Assembly: GCA_004028795.1 (NCBI GenBank)
Contig: SAIW01000006.1
Coordinates: 310,001 to 374,000 of the forward strand
Direction of reading: 5' to 3'
DNA: 64,000 nt
Source of the DNA: Chitinophagaceae bacterium
GTDB taxonomy: Bacteria; Bacteroidota; Bacteroidia; Chitinophagales; Chitinophagaceae
Positions 56,705 through 64,000 of the stretch are shown here, in pieces (position 1 is the stretch's first letter; the number at the start of each line of letters is the position of its first letter). The translations under genes were made by a program, and so were the position numbers. The notes beneath the pieces are model-generated. The model saw only the letters and a program-made list of their open reading frames with translations. It was not told the DNA's origin and searched no databases.

Positions 56705-56734
56705 ATTTGTCTACTCCCTTTAGGGTTGGGGCTT
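56641..56734. repeat. Inverted palindromic element (SPSG family), copy 2
   Basis: Arms at 56641-56663 (core CCCCTGAAGGGGAGTAG) and 56711-56734 (core CTACTCCCTTTAGGG). In the kinase mRNA the arms would pair as a hairpin with the start codon in the loop. The outer edge touches the rhaI stop codon. Confidence 0.87.
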
Positions 56735-58007
56735 ACAATCCCGTTGCAACTGTTTTTTCCCCTCTCTCTTTAATTAATTGTTCACGTACTTTTTCTGTTC
56801 TGAATAATTGCAAAGGCTGTAATGCACCGCCGGACTGTATTCTGGCTTCTGCTACCAAAGATTTTGTATCTGTTCTGTATGCTTTTTGAATTATCTCTTG
56901 TGCTAAAACAACATCATTAACTTCCTGAGCAGCTTTCAATGCGTTGGTATCAACCAACAAGGCTTGTGCATAAGCATTCATAATAGCTTCAACAGATTGT
57001 AATAAATCTTCTAACGGGTCTTTCACGTTATGGCTTGCATCAATCATCCAGCCTAAGTCTTTGGCATGGTTCATTCCTTTAGCATCCATTCCTTCCACCA
57101 ATTCATTAAATATTAAGAATAATTTATACGGGTTAATACTGCCGACAGTTAAATCATCATCGCCATACATACTATCATTAAAATGAAAACCACCTAATTT
57201 TCCTTCATTCAATAACAAAGCAACAATCTGCTGAATATTTGCATTAGGCAAATGATGCCCTAAATCAACCAATGTATAAGCCTTGCTTCCCAACTTGTTT
57301 ACATAGGTAAAAGATTGGCCCCAATCTGCCACTGTTGTTGAATAAAAATTAGGTTCATAAGCCTTGTACTCAACAAATACTTTCCAGTCATCCGGTAAAG
57401 CTGCATAAATTTCCTGCAAGCTTTCTAAGGTGTTATTAAATGCCTGACGAAAATTTAATTGACCGGGAAAACAAGAACCATCTGCCAGCCAAACTGTTAA
57501 GGATTTTGAGCCTAATTCAATACCATGTTTAATTACTTCTATATTATGGTCTATCGCTTGTTTACGGGTTGCTTTATTTACATGTTGCAAAGAACCAAAC
57601 TTATAACTGTATTGCTGATTAGTCTGGTCTTGAAATGTATTAGAGTTAACTGCATCAAATTGTAAACCATATTGTGCAGCCAAAGCTTTGGTTGCTTTTG
57701 CATCTTTGGGTATATCCCAAGGAATATGTAATGATATAGCACCGCTTGATTGATTTAACTGATGTAACAAACCAACATCTTCCATTTTTTCTTCTAAATT
57801 TCTGGGTTCGCCACCACCGCTGAATCTTCCGAAACGTGTACCACCCGTACCTAATGCCCATGATGGTATAGCAATCTGAAACGCTTTTAATTTTTCAATA
57901 ACAACATTTACATTATCAATATCCGCACTAATAAAATCTAACTTTTTTTTATGTTTTGAAAATTCCTGTTCGTTGTGTTTAGCAATCGTTTCTTTATTAA
58001 AAATCAT
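56733..58007 (-). CDS. rhaI: L-rhamnose isomerase (rhaI type)
   Basis: Converts L-rhamnose to L-rhamnulose. A 424-residue TIM-barrel isomerase of the RhaI class found in Bacillus and Bacteroidota. Motifs: IPSWALGTGGTRFGRF, FVEYKAYEPNF (metal Glu), LVDLGHHLPNANI and GGFHFNDSMYGDDDLTVG (metal Asp/His), and LGWMIDASHNVKDP. It sits 24 bases after rhaM. GCAATCGTTT occurs 13 bases inside the gene start. Confidence 0.94.
   Translation of the reverse strand: MIFNKETIAKHNEQEFSKHKKKLDFISADIDNVNVVIEKLKAFQIAIPSWALGTGGTRFGRFSGGGEPRNLEEKMEDVGLLHQLNQSSGAISLHIPWDIPKDAKATKALAAQYGLQFDAVNSNTFQDQTNQQYSYKFGSLQHVNKATRKQAIDHNIEVIKHGIELGSKSLTVWLADGSCFPGQLNFRQAFNNTLESLQEIYAALPDDWKVFVEYKAYEPNFYSTTVADWGQSFTYVNKLGSKAYTLVDLGHHLPNANIQQIVALLLNEGKLGGFHFNDSMYGDDDLTVGSINPYKLFLIFNELVEGMDAKGMNHAKDLGWMIDASHNVKDPLEDLLQSVEAIMNAYAQALLVDTNALKAAQEVNDVVLAQEIIQKAYRTDTKSLVAEARIQSGGALQPLQLFRTEKVREQLIKERGEKTVATGL
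57981..57994. promoter_or_regulatory. GCAATCGTTT motif within the rhaI start
   Basis: AGCAATCGTTTCTT, the third exact copy of the motif, is coding here (codons 6-10). It could be chance or an intragenic operator. Confidence 0.25.
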
Positions 58008-58032
58008 ACTGTATGTTTTGTATTGTAGTTTG

Positions 58033-58347
58033 TTAAGGTAAAAAGAAAACTTCTTTTAAAGGAATGCTTACGGGAGAATTATCAGGATTCGATTCCATAA
58101 TATCTTTCATATATGCCCACCATTTTTGCATTACTGCATGCTTGGGTAAATCGTCTAACGCTTTTGGGTCTTCCGCTTTTAAAACACCAAATAAACTGTT
58201 GGTAGTTTCATCTAAAAAAATTGCATATTCACTAATACCTGTTTGTTTAAGCAGTTGTTCTAAATCGGGCCATAAAGCATCGTGCCTTTTTTTGTATTCT
58301 TCTTCAAACCCTTTGTGCAACTGCATTTTAAATGCTACTCTGTTCAT
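58033..58347 (-). CDS. rhaM: L-rhamnose mutarotase
   Basis: A 104-residue dimeric alpha-beta barrel enzyme that interconverts L-rhamnose anomers to supply the isomerase. It shows FKMQLHKGFEEEYKKRHDALWPDL with the catalytic His, and MQKWWAYMKDIM near the end. It lies between rhaEW and rhaI in the expected rha gene order. Confidence 0.95.
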   Translation of the reverse strand: MNRVAFKMQLHKGFEEEYKKRHDALWPDLEQLLKQTGISEYAIFLDETTNSLFGVLKAEDPKALDDLPKHAVMQKWWAYMKDIMESNPDNSPVSIPLKEVFFLP

Positions 58348-58435
58348 AAGTTAGTATTGGTTTAAAAAAATATGGGTTGACCGACTGGAAAGCCACCAAC
58401 CCTTTATACTTGCTGTAGAAAAGAAACTGATTTGA

Positions 58436-60559
58436 TTAACGTACAAATGCTGTGGCTACTCCACCATCTACATTCAGAATATTACCTGTTGATTTATTCA
58501 ACAATCCGCCGACAAATGCATAACAGGCGTTGGCAATATCTTCAGGCAAAATCACTTCATTCATTAATGTACGTTTTGCATAATAAGCAGGTAGTTCTTC
58601 AACAGTAATGCCGTAAGCTTTAGCACGGCCTTCTGCCCAACCGCCGGCCCAGATATTACTATCAGCAATAACTGCATCGGGGTTTACAGTGTTTACCCGA
58701 ATTTTATCACCACCTAATTCAGCAGCTAATAAACGTGTAAGATGTGCCTGTGCTGCTTTTGCACTACCGTAACCTGCATTGTTGGGTCCTGCAAACACAG
58801 CGTTTTTAGAAACTATGTTTACAATATCTCCGCCAAAGCCTTGTTTACGCAACACTTCAACGCCGGCTTTAGAAACAAGGAACTGGCCTTTTACTAAAAT
58901 ATCATATAATTTATCCCAATCTGCAATGGTATGGTCTGTAATAGATTTTGAAATACTGATACCCGCATTATTAATAATAATATCAACACCACCGAATGCC
59001 AATGCAGCATCTTCAAATGCTTTGGCAATGCTTGCTTCATCTGTAACATTTAATAAAGTTGAAGCTGCTGTATCTTTCCCGAAAGATTTTTGAAACTCTG
59101 CTATTGCACCATCTAATCTTTCCTGATTAATATCATTCAACACCACACAGGCTCCTTCTTCTGCAAACTTTTTTGCTATTGCTTTACCAATGCCACCGGC
59201 ACTACCTGTAACCAATGCCACACGACCGCTTAATAATTTTGGTTTCGGCATGCGTTGCAACTTGGCTTCTTCCAATAACCAATATTCAATATTAAAAGCC
59301 TCCTGACGAGGTAATGAAGTATATGCTGAAACTGCTTCTGCACCACGCATTACATTAATGGCGTTAATATAAAACTCAGCAGCTACTCTTGCAGTTTGTT
59401 TATCTTTTGAAAAAGTAAACATGCCAACACCGGGATATAAAATAACCACAGGGTTTGCATCGCGAATGGCAGGACTGTCAGGATGTTTGCAAGTTTCGTA
59501 ATAATCGGTATACATTTTACGATATGCTTCAAATAACGGTTGTAGTTTTTCTTTAATATCTTTTACGTTGCTTAAATCTTCTGAAGGTGTAAGATTTAAA
59601 ACCAACGGGCTGATTTTAGTACGAAGAAAATGATCAGGACAAGATGTACCTAAAGGAGCTAATCTTTCCAAATCATTTGAGTTAATGAATTGCAATACTC
59701 TGTCATCATCAGTAAAATGACCAATCATTTTTGTTTTTGATGAACAGAAGCCACGTAACACAGGAGCCAATACTGCTGCTTGTTTCAGCCTTTGTTCTTT
59801 TGGTAATGATTGAATTTTTTCGCCCCCGAAAATCGGTCCTTTCTTTCCATAATTATCTTCTAAATAAGCTGCACATCTTTCAATAACTTCTAATGTGTTA
59901 ATATAGCTTTCGTAAGCAGTATCACCCCATGTAAACAAACCATGAGAGCCCAACATAATACCGCGAATACCCGGGTTTTCATCTAAACATTGTTTTAGCT
60001 GAAGACCTAAATCAAAACCGGGTTTTTGCCAATCAACCCAACCGATCGTTCCGCTAAATAATTCCTGTGTAATTTTTTTACCATCTTTTGCTGCTGCAAT
60101 GGCAATAGCTGCATCAGGGTGCAAATGGTCTATATGTTTAAAAGGAAGAAAGCCATGCAAAGGTGTATCAATAGATGGTGCTTTAGAAGCTAAATCGTAA
60201 ATGCAATGATTAAATAATTCAACCATTTCATCTTCATGCTCAATACCTCTGTAAATATTTTTTAAAGCTCTTAGCCTGTTTATATATAAAGCTGCCAAGC
60301 CATTGCGTTTAATAGAACCTAAGTCTCCGCCACTTCCTTTAACCCACATAACTTCTGTTTCTTCACCGGTTAACGGGTCTTTAGCCATTGCTTTGCAGGA
60401 AGTATTTCCGCCGCCATAATTGGTAAGACGTAAATCTGCACCTAATAAGTTTGAACGATAAATAAGCAAAGCAACTTCATCACCAGCCATAGCTGCTGCT
60501 TTTTCTTCATCCCACAAATAACTTACATGTTTAAAAGTTGCTGCTGTAATTGCCGACAT
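58436..60559 (-). CDS. rhaEW: Bifunctional rhamnulose-1-phosphate aldolase / L-lactaldehyde dehydrogenase (RhaEW type)
   Basis: A two-domain enzyme of 707 residues. The first ~420 residues are a class II aldolase: RLTNYGGGNTSCKAM, a zinc-binding LHGFLPFKHIDHLHPDA and GSHGLFTWG. The last ~250 are a short-chain dehydrogenase with LVTGSAGGIGKAIAKKF, INNAGISIS and YGSAKAAQAHL. The aldolase splits rhamnulose-1-phosphate to DHAP and L-lactaldehyde, and the second domain oxidises the lactaldehyde. This fusion is known in Bacillus (YuxG) and Bacteroidota and replaces separate RhaD and aldehyde dehydrogenase genes. Confidence 0.92.
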   Translation of the reverse strand: MSAITAATFKHVSYLWDEEKAAAMAGDEVALLIYRSNLLGADLRLTNYGGGNTSCKAMAKDPLTGEETEVMWVKGSGGDLGSIKRNGLAALYINRLRALKNIYRGIEHEDEMVELFNHCIYDLASKAPSIDTPLHGFLPFKHIDHLHPDAAIAIAAAKDGKKITQELFSGTIGWVDWQKPGFDLGLQLKQCLDENPGIRGIMLGSHGLFTWGDTAYESYINTLEVIERCAAYLEDNYGKKGPIFGGEKIQSLPKEQRLKQAAVLAPVLRGFCSSKTKMIGHFTDDDRVLQFINSNDLERLAPLGTSCPDHFLRTKISPLVLNLTPSEDLSNVKDIKEKLQPLFEAYRKMYTDYYETCKHPDSPAIRDANPVVILYPGVGMFTFSKDKQTARVAAEFYINAINVMRGAEAVSAYTSLPRQEAFNIEYWLLEEAKLQRMPKPKLLSGRVALVTGSAGGIGKAIAKKFAEEGACVVLNDINQERLDGAIAEFQKSFGKDTAASTLLNVTDEASIAKAFEDAALAFGGVDIIINNAGISISKSITDHTIADWDKLYDILVKGQFLVSKAGVEVLRKQGFGGDIVNIVSKNAVFAGPNNAGYGSAKAAQAHLTRLLAAELGGDKIRVNTVNPDAVIADSNIWAGGWAEGRAKAYGITVEELPAYYAKRTLMNEVILPEDIANACYAFVGGLLNKSTGNILNVDGGVATAFVR

Positions 60560-60672
60560 ACAATTTTTTTTATTTTAAAAATTTCTTTTAACTGTAGTAT
60601 TATAAAACTGCTTTTAAATTGAAGAGATAAGACAATTAAAATGCTTTCATCCCCCAAACTATTGCAATGTTT

Positions 60673-61836
60673 TTACTGTTTAAGAGAATTGCCATAACCT
60701 ACAATCAATACAGAAAGTATAATGGTGGCAATTCCTATTGTTATTGTTGTAATTGTTTTTTTACTGGTTCCCTTCCATTCTTTTAATGCTAAGCCCCATG
60801 CATTGGCAACAAGGATAATGAAAGACATATGCAAAATCCATGAACTTGCACCATTGCCCATTTTACTTTCGCCCATACCATAAAAAAAGAATTGTAAGAA
60901 CCACGTAGTACCGCCTAAAGCACATAACAGATAATTTTTAAGCAAAGGAGTTTGTTTGTTGGAATAATCTCCGAAGGTTTTGTTGCGTGCATTTAAAATC
61001 ATACACCAAATAAAATTGGTGGTTAATCCACCCCAAAGTATAACAACAAATATTACGTTATTTTTAAAAATGAATTCATGATTAGTTTTTGGATGATTAA
61101 TGAGCCATTCCTTCCAAACATCATTATAGGCTTTTAGAGATAATCCATTTATATCTATTCCGCTGCCTTTTAAAACAGTACCCTTCCATGCATGATTAGC
61201 GACTTCACTCATAGTACTTCCTGCTTCAATACCGAAAGAAAAGCAGGCACTTAATACACCTGATATTACTGCTAATATTAAACCCTTGGTGATCTGAAAT
61301 TCACTGCCTGAGCCATCTACATGCGATGAACCGATTTCTTTATCCTTTCTTCCACCTGCTTTACCGCAAATAACTATACCAACAATACATAACAGTAAGC
61401 CTACCAAAACCAATTGTCCCCAATGGTTACCGAATAAGTCTGTAATTGTATCTTTTCCTGCAGTTGGATTAAAATAATAATAAATAGAAGGAACCAATGC
61501 ACCAAAGAAAGAACATAGCCCAAGAATAATGGAGCTTCCTAAAGCAACGCCTAAATAACGTACACCCAAGCCATACGTTAAACCGCCGATTCCCCACAAT
61601 AAACCCATTAAATAAGTATTGAAGAGAATCTTGCCGTCTGTTGCTTTAATGATAGAAAAAAAATCAGGAATAGTTAAGGCTGCTGCTAATGGCGGTACAA
61701 TTAACCAGGAAAATAAGCCACCGATAATCCAGAAGCTTTCCCAACTCCAACCCTTTACTTTCTTAAACGGCATATAAAAACTGCCCGAGGCAAAACCGCC
61801 GATAAAATGAAAAATAACACCAAAAATAATTCCCAT
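60673..61836 (-). CDS. rhaT: L-rhamnose/H+ symporter RhaT
   Basis: A 387-residue permease with about ten hydrophobic helices, starting IIFGVIFHFIGGFASGSFY and ending IVGYGNSLKQ. WESFWIIGGLFSWLIVPPLAA and LGGTTWFLQFFFYGMGESKMG match the RhaT family. It imports L-rhamnose released outside the inner membrane by GH106. It is first in the minus-strand transcript and is divergent from the GntR gene, with a possible operator at 61868. Confidence 0.94.
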   Translation of the reverse strand: MGIIFGVIFHFIGGFASGSFYMPFKKVKGWSWESFWIIGGLFSWLIVPPLAAALTIPDFFSIIKATDGKILFNTYLMGLLWGIGGLTYGLGVRYLGVALGSSIILGLCSFFGALVPSIYYYFNPTAGKDTITDLFGNHWGQLVLVGLLLCIVGIVICGKAGGRKDKEIGSSHVDGSGSEFQITKGLILAVISGVLSACFSFGIEAGSTMSEVANHAWKGTVLKGSGIDINGLSLKAYNDVWKEWLINHPKTNHEFIFKNNVIFVVILWGGLTTNFIWCMILNARNKTFGDYSNKQTPLLKNYLLCALGGTTWFLQFFFYGMGESKMGNGASSWILHMSFIILVANAWGLALKEWKGTSKKTITTITIGIATIILSVLIVGYGNSLKQ

Positions 61837-61867
61837 GAGAAGATAGTTTCAATAAGGCCAGCAATAA

Positions 61868-61880
61868 TGTTTACTAAACA
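61868..61880. promoter_or_regulatory. Palindromic candidate operator between rhaT and regulator
   Basis: TGTTTACTAAACA is a perfect 6-1-6 palindrome 31 bases upstream of rhaT. In the same gap TCATGC is repeated at 61918 and 61928, one helical turn apart. Either could be bound by the adjacent GntR-type regulator; there is no direct evidence. Confidence 0.4.
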
Positions 61881-62012
61881 ATGAAAGTAAAATTAGTTTT
61901 GAGGGTAAGGCTATCTGTCATGCACTATCATGCTTAAATTTACATTAAAAACTCTCTTAACTTGTGCTGTTGAATTGATTTTGCTTTTATAAAAAACATT
62001 ATACTTGCCGTG

Positions 62013-63047
62013 ATGAAAAAGAACCCGATATTTCAATATTTATTAATTGATTATTATTCAGCTACTCCCAAATATCTTCAATTAGCCAATGCAATTATTA
62101 AAGCTATAAGTGAAAGAAAAATTGAAAAGGATGAAGTACTACCTTCTATTAATGAATTAAGTTTTGAATTTGAGATTTCAAGAGATACTGCTGAAAAAGG
62201 TTATAAATATTTAAAGCAAATTGGTGTATTAGGTTCTGTACCCGGAAAAGGGTACTTTGTAAAAACTACCGAAGTAAAACAACAGCTTAAAATTTTTCTT
62301 TTATTTAATAAGTTGAGTCCGCATAAGAAAATTATTTACGATGCTTTTGCAGAAGCTTTGGGCGATATGGCTTCTATTGACTTTTATATTTACAATAACG
62401 ATTTTGACTTTTTTAAACGGCTTATTCAAAATAAAAAAAACGATTATACGCATTATGTAATTGTTCCGCATTTTAATGACAGCGGTGGTGAAACTGCACA
62501 TGAAATAATTAATACCATTCCCGTTGAGAAATTAATACTGATGGATAAATTAGTTCCCGGTATTAAAGGAAAGTATGGTGCTGTTTATGAAAATTTTGAA
62601 AAAGATATTTATGATGCATTAGAACAGGCATTACCACAACTTTCAAAATACCATACATTAAAAATTATTTTTCCTGAATATACTTACCATCCGCAGGAGA
62701 TTTTAAAAGGCTTTAATATGTTTTGTCAGCAATATGCTTTTACAGGCAAAGTAGTACATAACATAGCCAACGAGCCTATTAAAGAAGGTGATGTATACAT
62801 TAACTTAATGGAGAATGATTTGGTTATTTTGATTGAAAAAATATTAGCTACTAAATTGAAAGTGGGCAAACACGTTGGTGTTATTTCTTATAATGAAACA
62901 CCGCTTAAGAAAATTATCTTAAACGGCATTACAACTATATCAACAGATTTTCAAATGATGGGTGAAAAAACTGCTGAACTGATTATGCAACAATCTACCG
63001 AGCATGTTAGAATTCCTTTTTACTTAACCATGAGGTCTTCGTTATAA
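62013..63047 (+). CDS. GntR-type regulator with periplasmic-binding-like sensor domain
   Basis: A 344-residue regulator. Residues ~10-75 are a GntR winged helix (KYLQLANAIIKAISERKI, LPSINELSFEFEISRDTAEKGYKYL, GVLGSVPGKGYFVK). The rest is a PBP-like ligand domain (KLKIFLLFNKLSPHKKIIYDAF, ending with MMGEKTAELIMQQ). AraR-like architecture means it probably binds a sugar effector, most simply rhamnose or rhamnulose from the divergent rha operon (inference). A GTG one codon upstream is also possible. Confidence 0.88.
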   Translation: MKKNPIFQYLLIDYYSATPKYLQLANAIIKAISERKIEKDEVLPSINELSFEFEISRDTAEKGYKYLKQIGVLGSVPGKGYFVKTTEVKQQLKIFLLFNKLSPHKKIIYDAFAEALGDMASIDFYIYNNDFDFFKRLIQNKKNDYTHYVIVPHFNDSGGETAHEIINTIPVEKLILMDKLVPGIKGKYGAVYENFEKDIYDALEQALPQLSKYHTLKIIFPEYTYHPQEILKGFNMFCQQYAFTGKVVHNIANEPIKEGDVYINLMENDLVILIEKILATKLKVGKHVGVISYNETPLKKIILNGITTISTDFQMMGEKTAELIMQQSTEHVRIPFYLTMRSSL

Positions 63048-63064
63048 ATTTCAGGCTTACTCTC

Positions 63065-63268
63065 TTATGATTTATTTGCTTTCTTAAAAAATTTTGCAGC
63101 TATAAAAGTACATAGTGGTACACAAGCTAATAGAATTAAATATGGCAATACGGATGATGATGAATAGTTTTTGTTTACAATATTTATAAGACCCAATAAC
63201 GCCATTAATAAAAGTGGCAGGCAATTGATTAAAATACCAATTTTCGCATACTTATTAAGCCTTTTCAT
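63065..63268 (-). CDS. Small membrane protein, unknown function
   Basis: A 67-residue ORF with a cationic N-terminus (MKRLNKYAK), two hydrophobic segments (~residues 10-30 and ~41-58) and a KKANKS tail. No family was recognised. It is convergent with the GntR gene and lies downstream of PL11 on the same strand after 46 bases. Confidence 0.55.
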   Translation of the reverse strand: MKRLNKYAKIGILINCLPLLLMALLGLINIVNKNYSSSSVLPYLILLACVPLCTFIAAKFFKKANKS

Positions 63269-63314
63269 AAATAAAATTTTAATAAAAAAACTTTTTTATT
63301 GATTAACCAAGATT

Positions 63315-64000
63315 TTATTGCACACTCTTTTCTTTCATAACAATATTCGGTTTGGGTGGTGTACTCATTCCTTCGCCTATATAAAAACTTGTGTGTGGCG
63401 GTTGATTGTATGCTACGTTTTGCCAAACAATGCTTAATCGGTATTGCGGGTCTTGCATGAAAGTATAAAATCTTTTATCGGTGGGAATGGTGGTTGAAAA
63501 TATCCGCAACTCCTGATTATCGTTGGTTCTGTAAATTAATTCTTCCCTCCAATCACCAAACAAATCGGCACTTAAACAAGGGTTTGCTTTTGTTCCGTTG
63601 TTTGATGTACAATTAAAATCTTTTGCATTGAAAATTATTTTGTTGTTGCCGTTTTCATAATCCCACTTGCCTACAGTTGTTCCGTTTAATACTTCACTTA
63701 ACACATCACCATCCCAAAAAATACCCATATTGCATGGTGGTGTTTTATCTGAAATTTTATTACCCTTACAATCATACAAACCGGTTACGCCACCGCCTGC
63801 CACCCAACATTCAGCACCCTTGTAACGAGGGTCTATATCAATTGCTAAAGCTCTTCCGGGACCTTGATTGCCTTTATCAGGGGTTATTGAAGGTTTCTTC
63901 CAGATTACTTCTCCTGTTTTTGCATCACGAAAATTCATTCCGGCATCATCAAATCTTTCCTGTGTACTGAATACTTCCAAGCCGGGGCGTTCAGGGTCTA
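63315..64000 (-). CDS. Rhamnogalacturonan lyase, PL11, C-terminal part (partial)
   Basis: The frame runs off the right edge, so only ~228 C-terminal residues are seen. DPERPGLEVFSTQER, RALAIDIDPRYKGAECW, NMGIFWDGDVLSEVLNG and CLSADLFGDWREELIYRT are PL11 propeller motifs, ending with LSIVWQNVAYNQPPHTSFYIG. PL11 (YesW/YesX type) cleaves the RG-I backbone between rhamnose and galacturonic acid, the first step for the downstream GH105 and GH106. Confidence 0.93.
   Translation of the reverse strand, partial: DPERPGLEVFSTQERFDDAGMNFRDAKTGEVIWKKPSITPDKGNQGPGRALAIDIDPRYKGAECWVAGGGVTGLYDCKGNKISDKTPPCNMGIFWDGDVLSEVLNGTTVGKWDYENGNNKIIFNAKDFNCTSNNGTKANPCLSADLFGDWREELIYRTNDNQELRIFSTTIPTDKRFYTFMQDPQYRLSIVWQNVAYNQPPHTSFYIGEGMSTPPKPNIVMKEKSVQ

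Overview
The window is AT-rich bacterial DNA with Bacteroidota hallmarks, most probably from the Chitinophagaceae or a close relative. The markers are a type IX secretion (T9SS) translocon gene (sprA) beside ruvA, a cargo protein with a C-terminal gliding/T9SS sorting domain, an lpxC-fabZ fusion gene, and a large secreted pectin-degradation locus. There are no tRNA or rRNA genes, CRISPR arrays, transposases or phage genes.

The left part (1-25 kb) is mostly housekeeping. In order it holds: the end of a T9SS cargo protein; an SDR oxidoreductase; sprA and ruvA; fabH; a DinB-like protein; a PLP sulfur-amino-acid enzyme; a secreted serine hydrolase next to an amidohydrolase lipoprotein; a GNAT acetyltransferase; fabD; folE overlapping a queD-type gene; two tandem clpP genes followed by clpX; and a lipid A block (lpxC-fabZ, lpxA) with a lone ABC ATPase downstream. 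An orphan lipoprotein gene separates this from the next region.

The right part (25.9-64 kb) is a nearly unidirectional minus-strand locus for rhamnogalacturonan-I (RG-I) and pectin. Backbone enzymes are a PL11 lyase (cut by the window end), a GH28 polygalacturonase, a PL22 oligogalacturonate lyase, two GH105 unsaturated uronyl hydrolases, a GH106 rhamnosidase and a heparinase II/III-fold protein. Side-chain and decoration enzymes are three GH2 enzymes, a GH51 arabinofuranosidase, three CE12-type acetylesterases, a sulfatase, a DUF6250-like protein and an unassigned 723-residue hydrolase-like protein. The released L-rhamnose is handled by rhaT, rhaM, rhaI, a rhamnulokinase and the rhaEW fusion, with a divergent GntR-type regulator at 62 kb. 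No SusC/SusD pair is in the window, so glycan uptake must be encoded elsewhere or work differently.

The least expected signal is a set of short palindromic repeat families in the gaps of the locus and, in several cases, inside coding sequence. Two elements of one family sit between a stop codon and the next start and encode the first residues of the downstream proteins. Another repeat encodes the hydrophobic core of a signal peptide. A 10-bp motif (GCAATCGTTT) recurs at the starts of three locus genes. No wholly new system was recognised.
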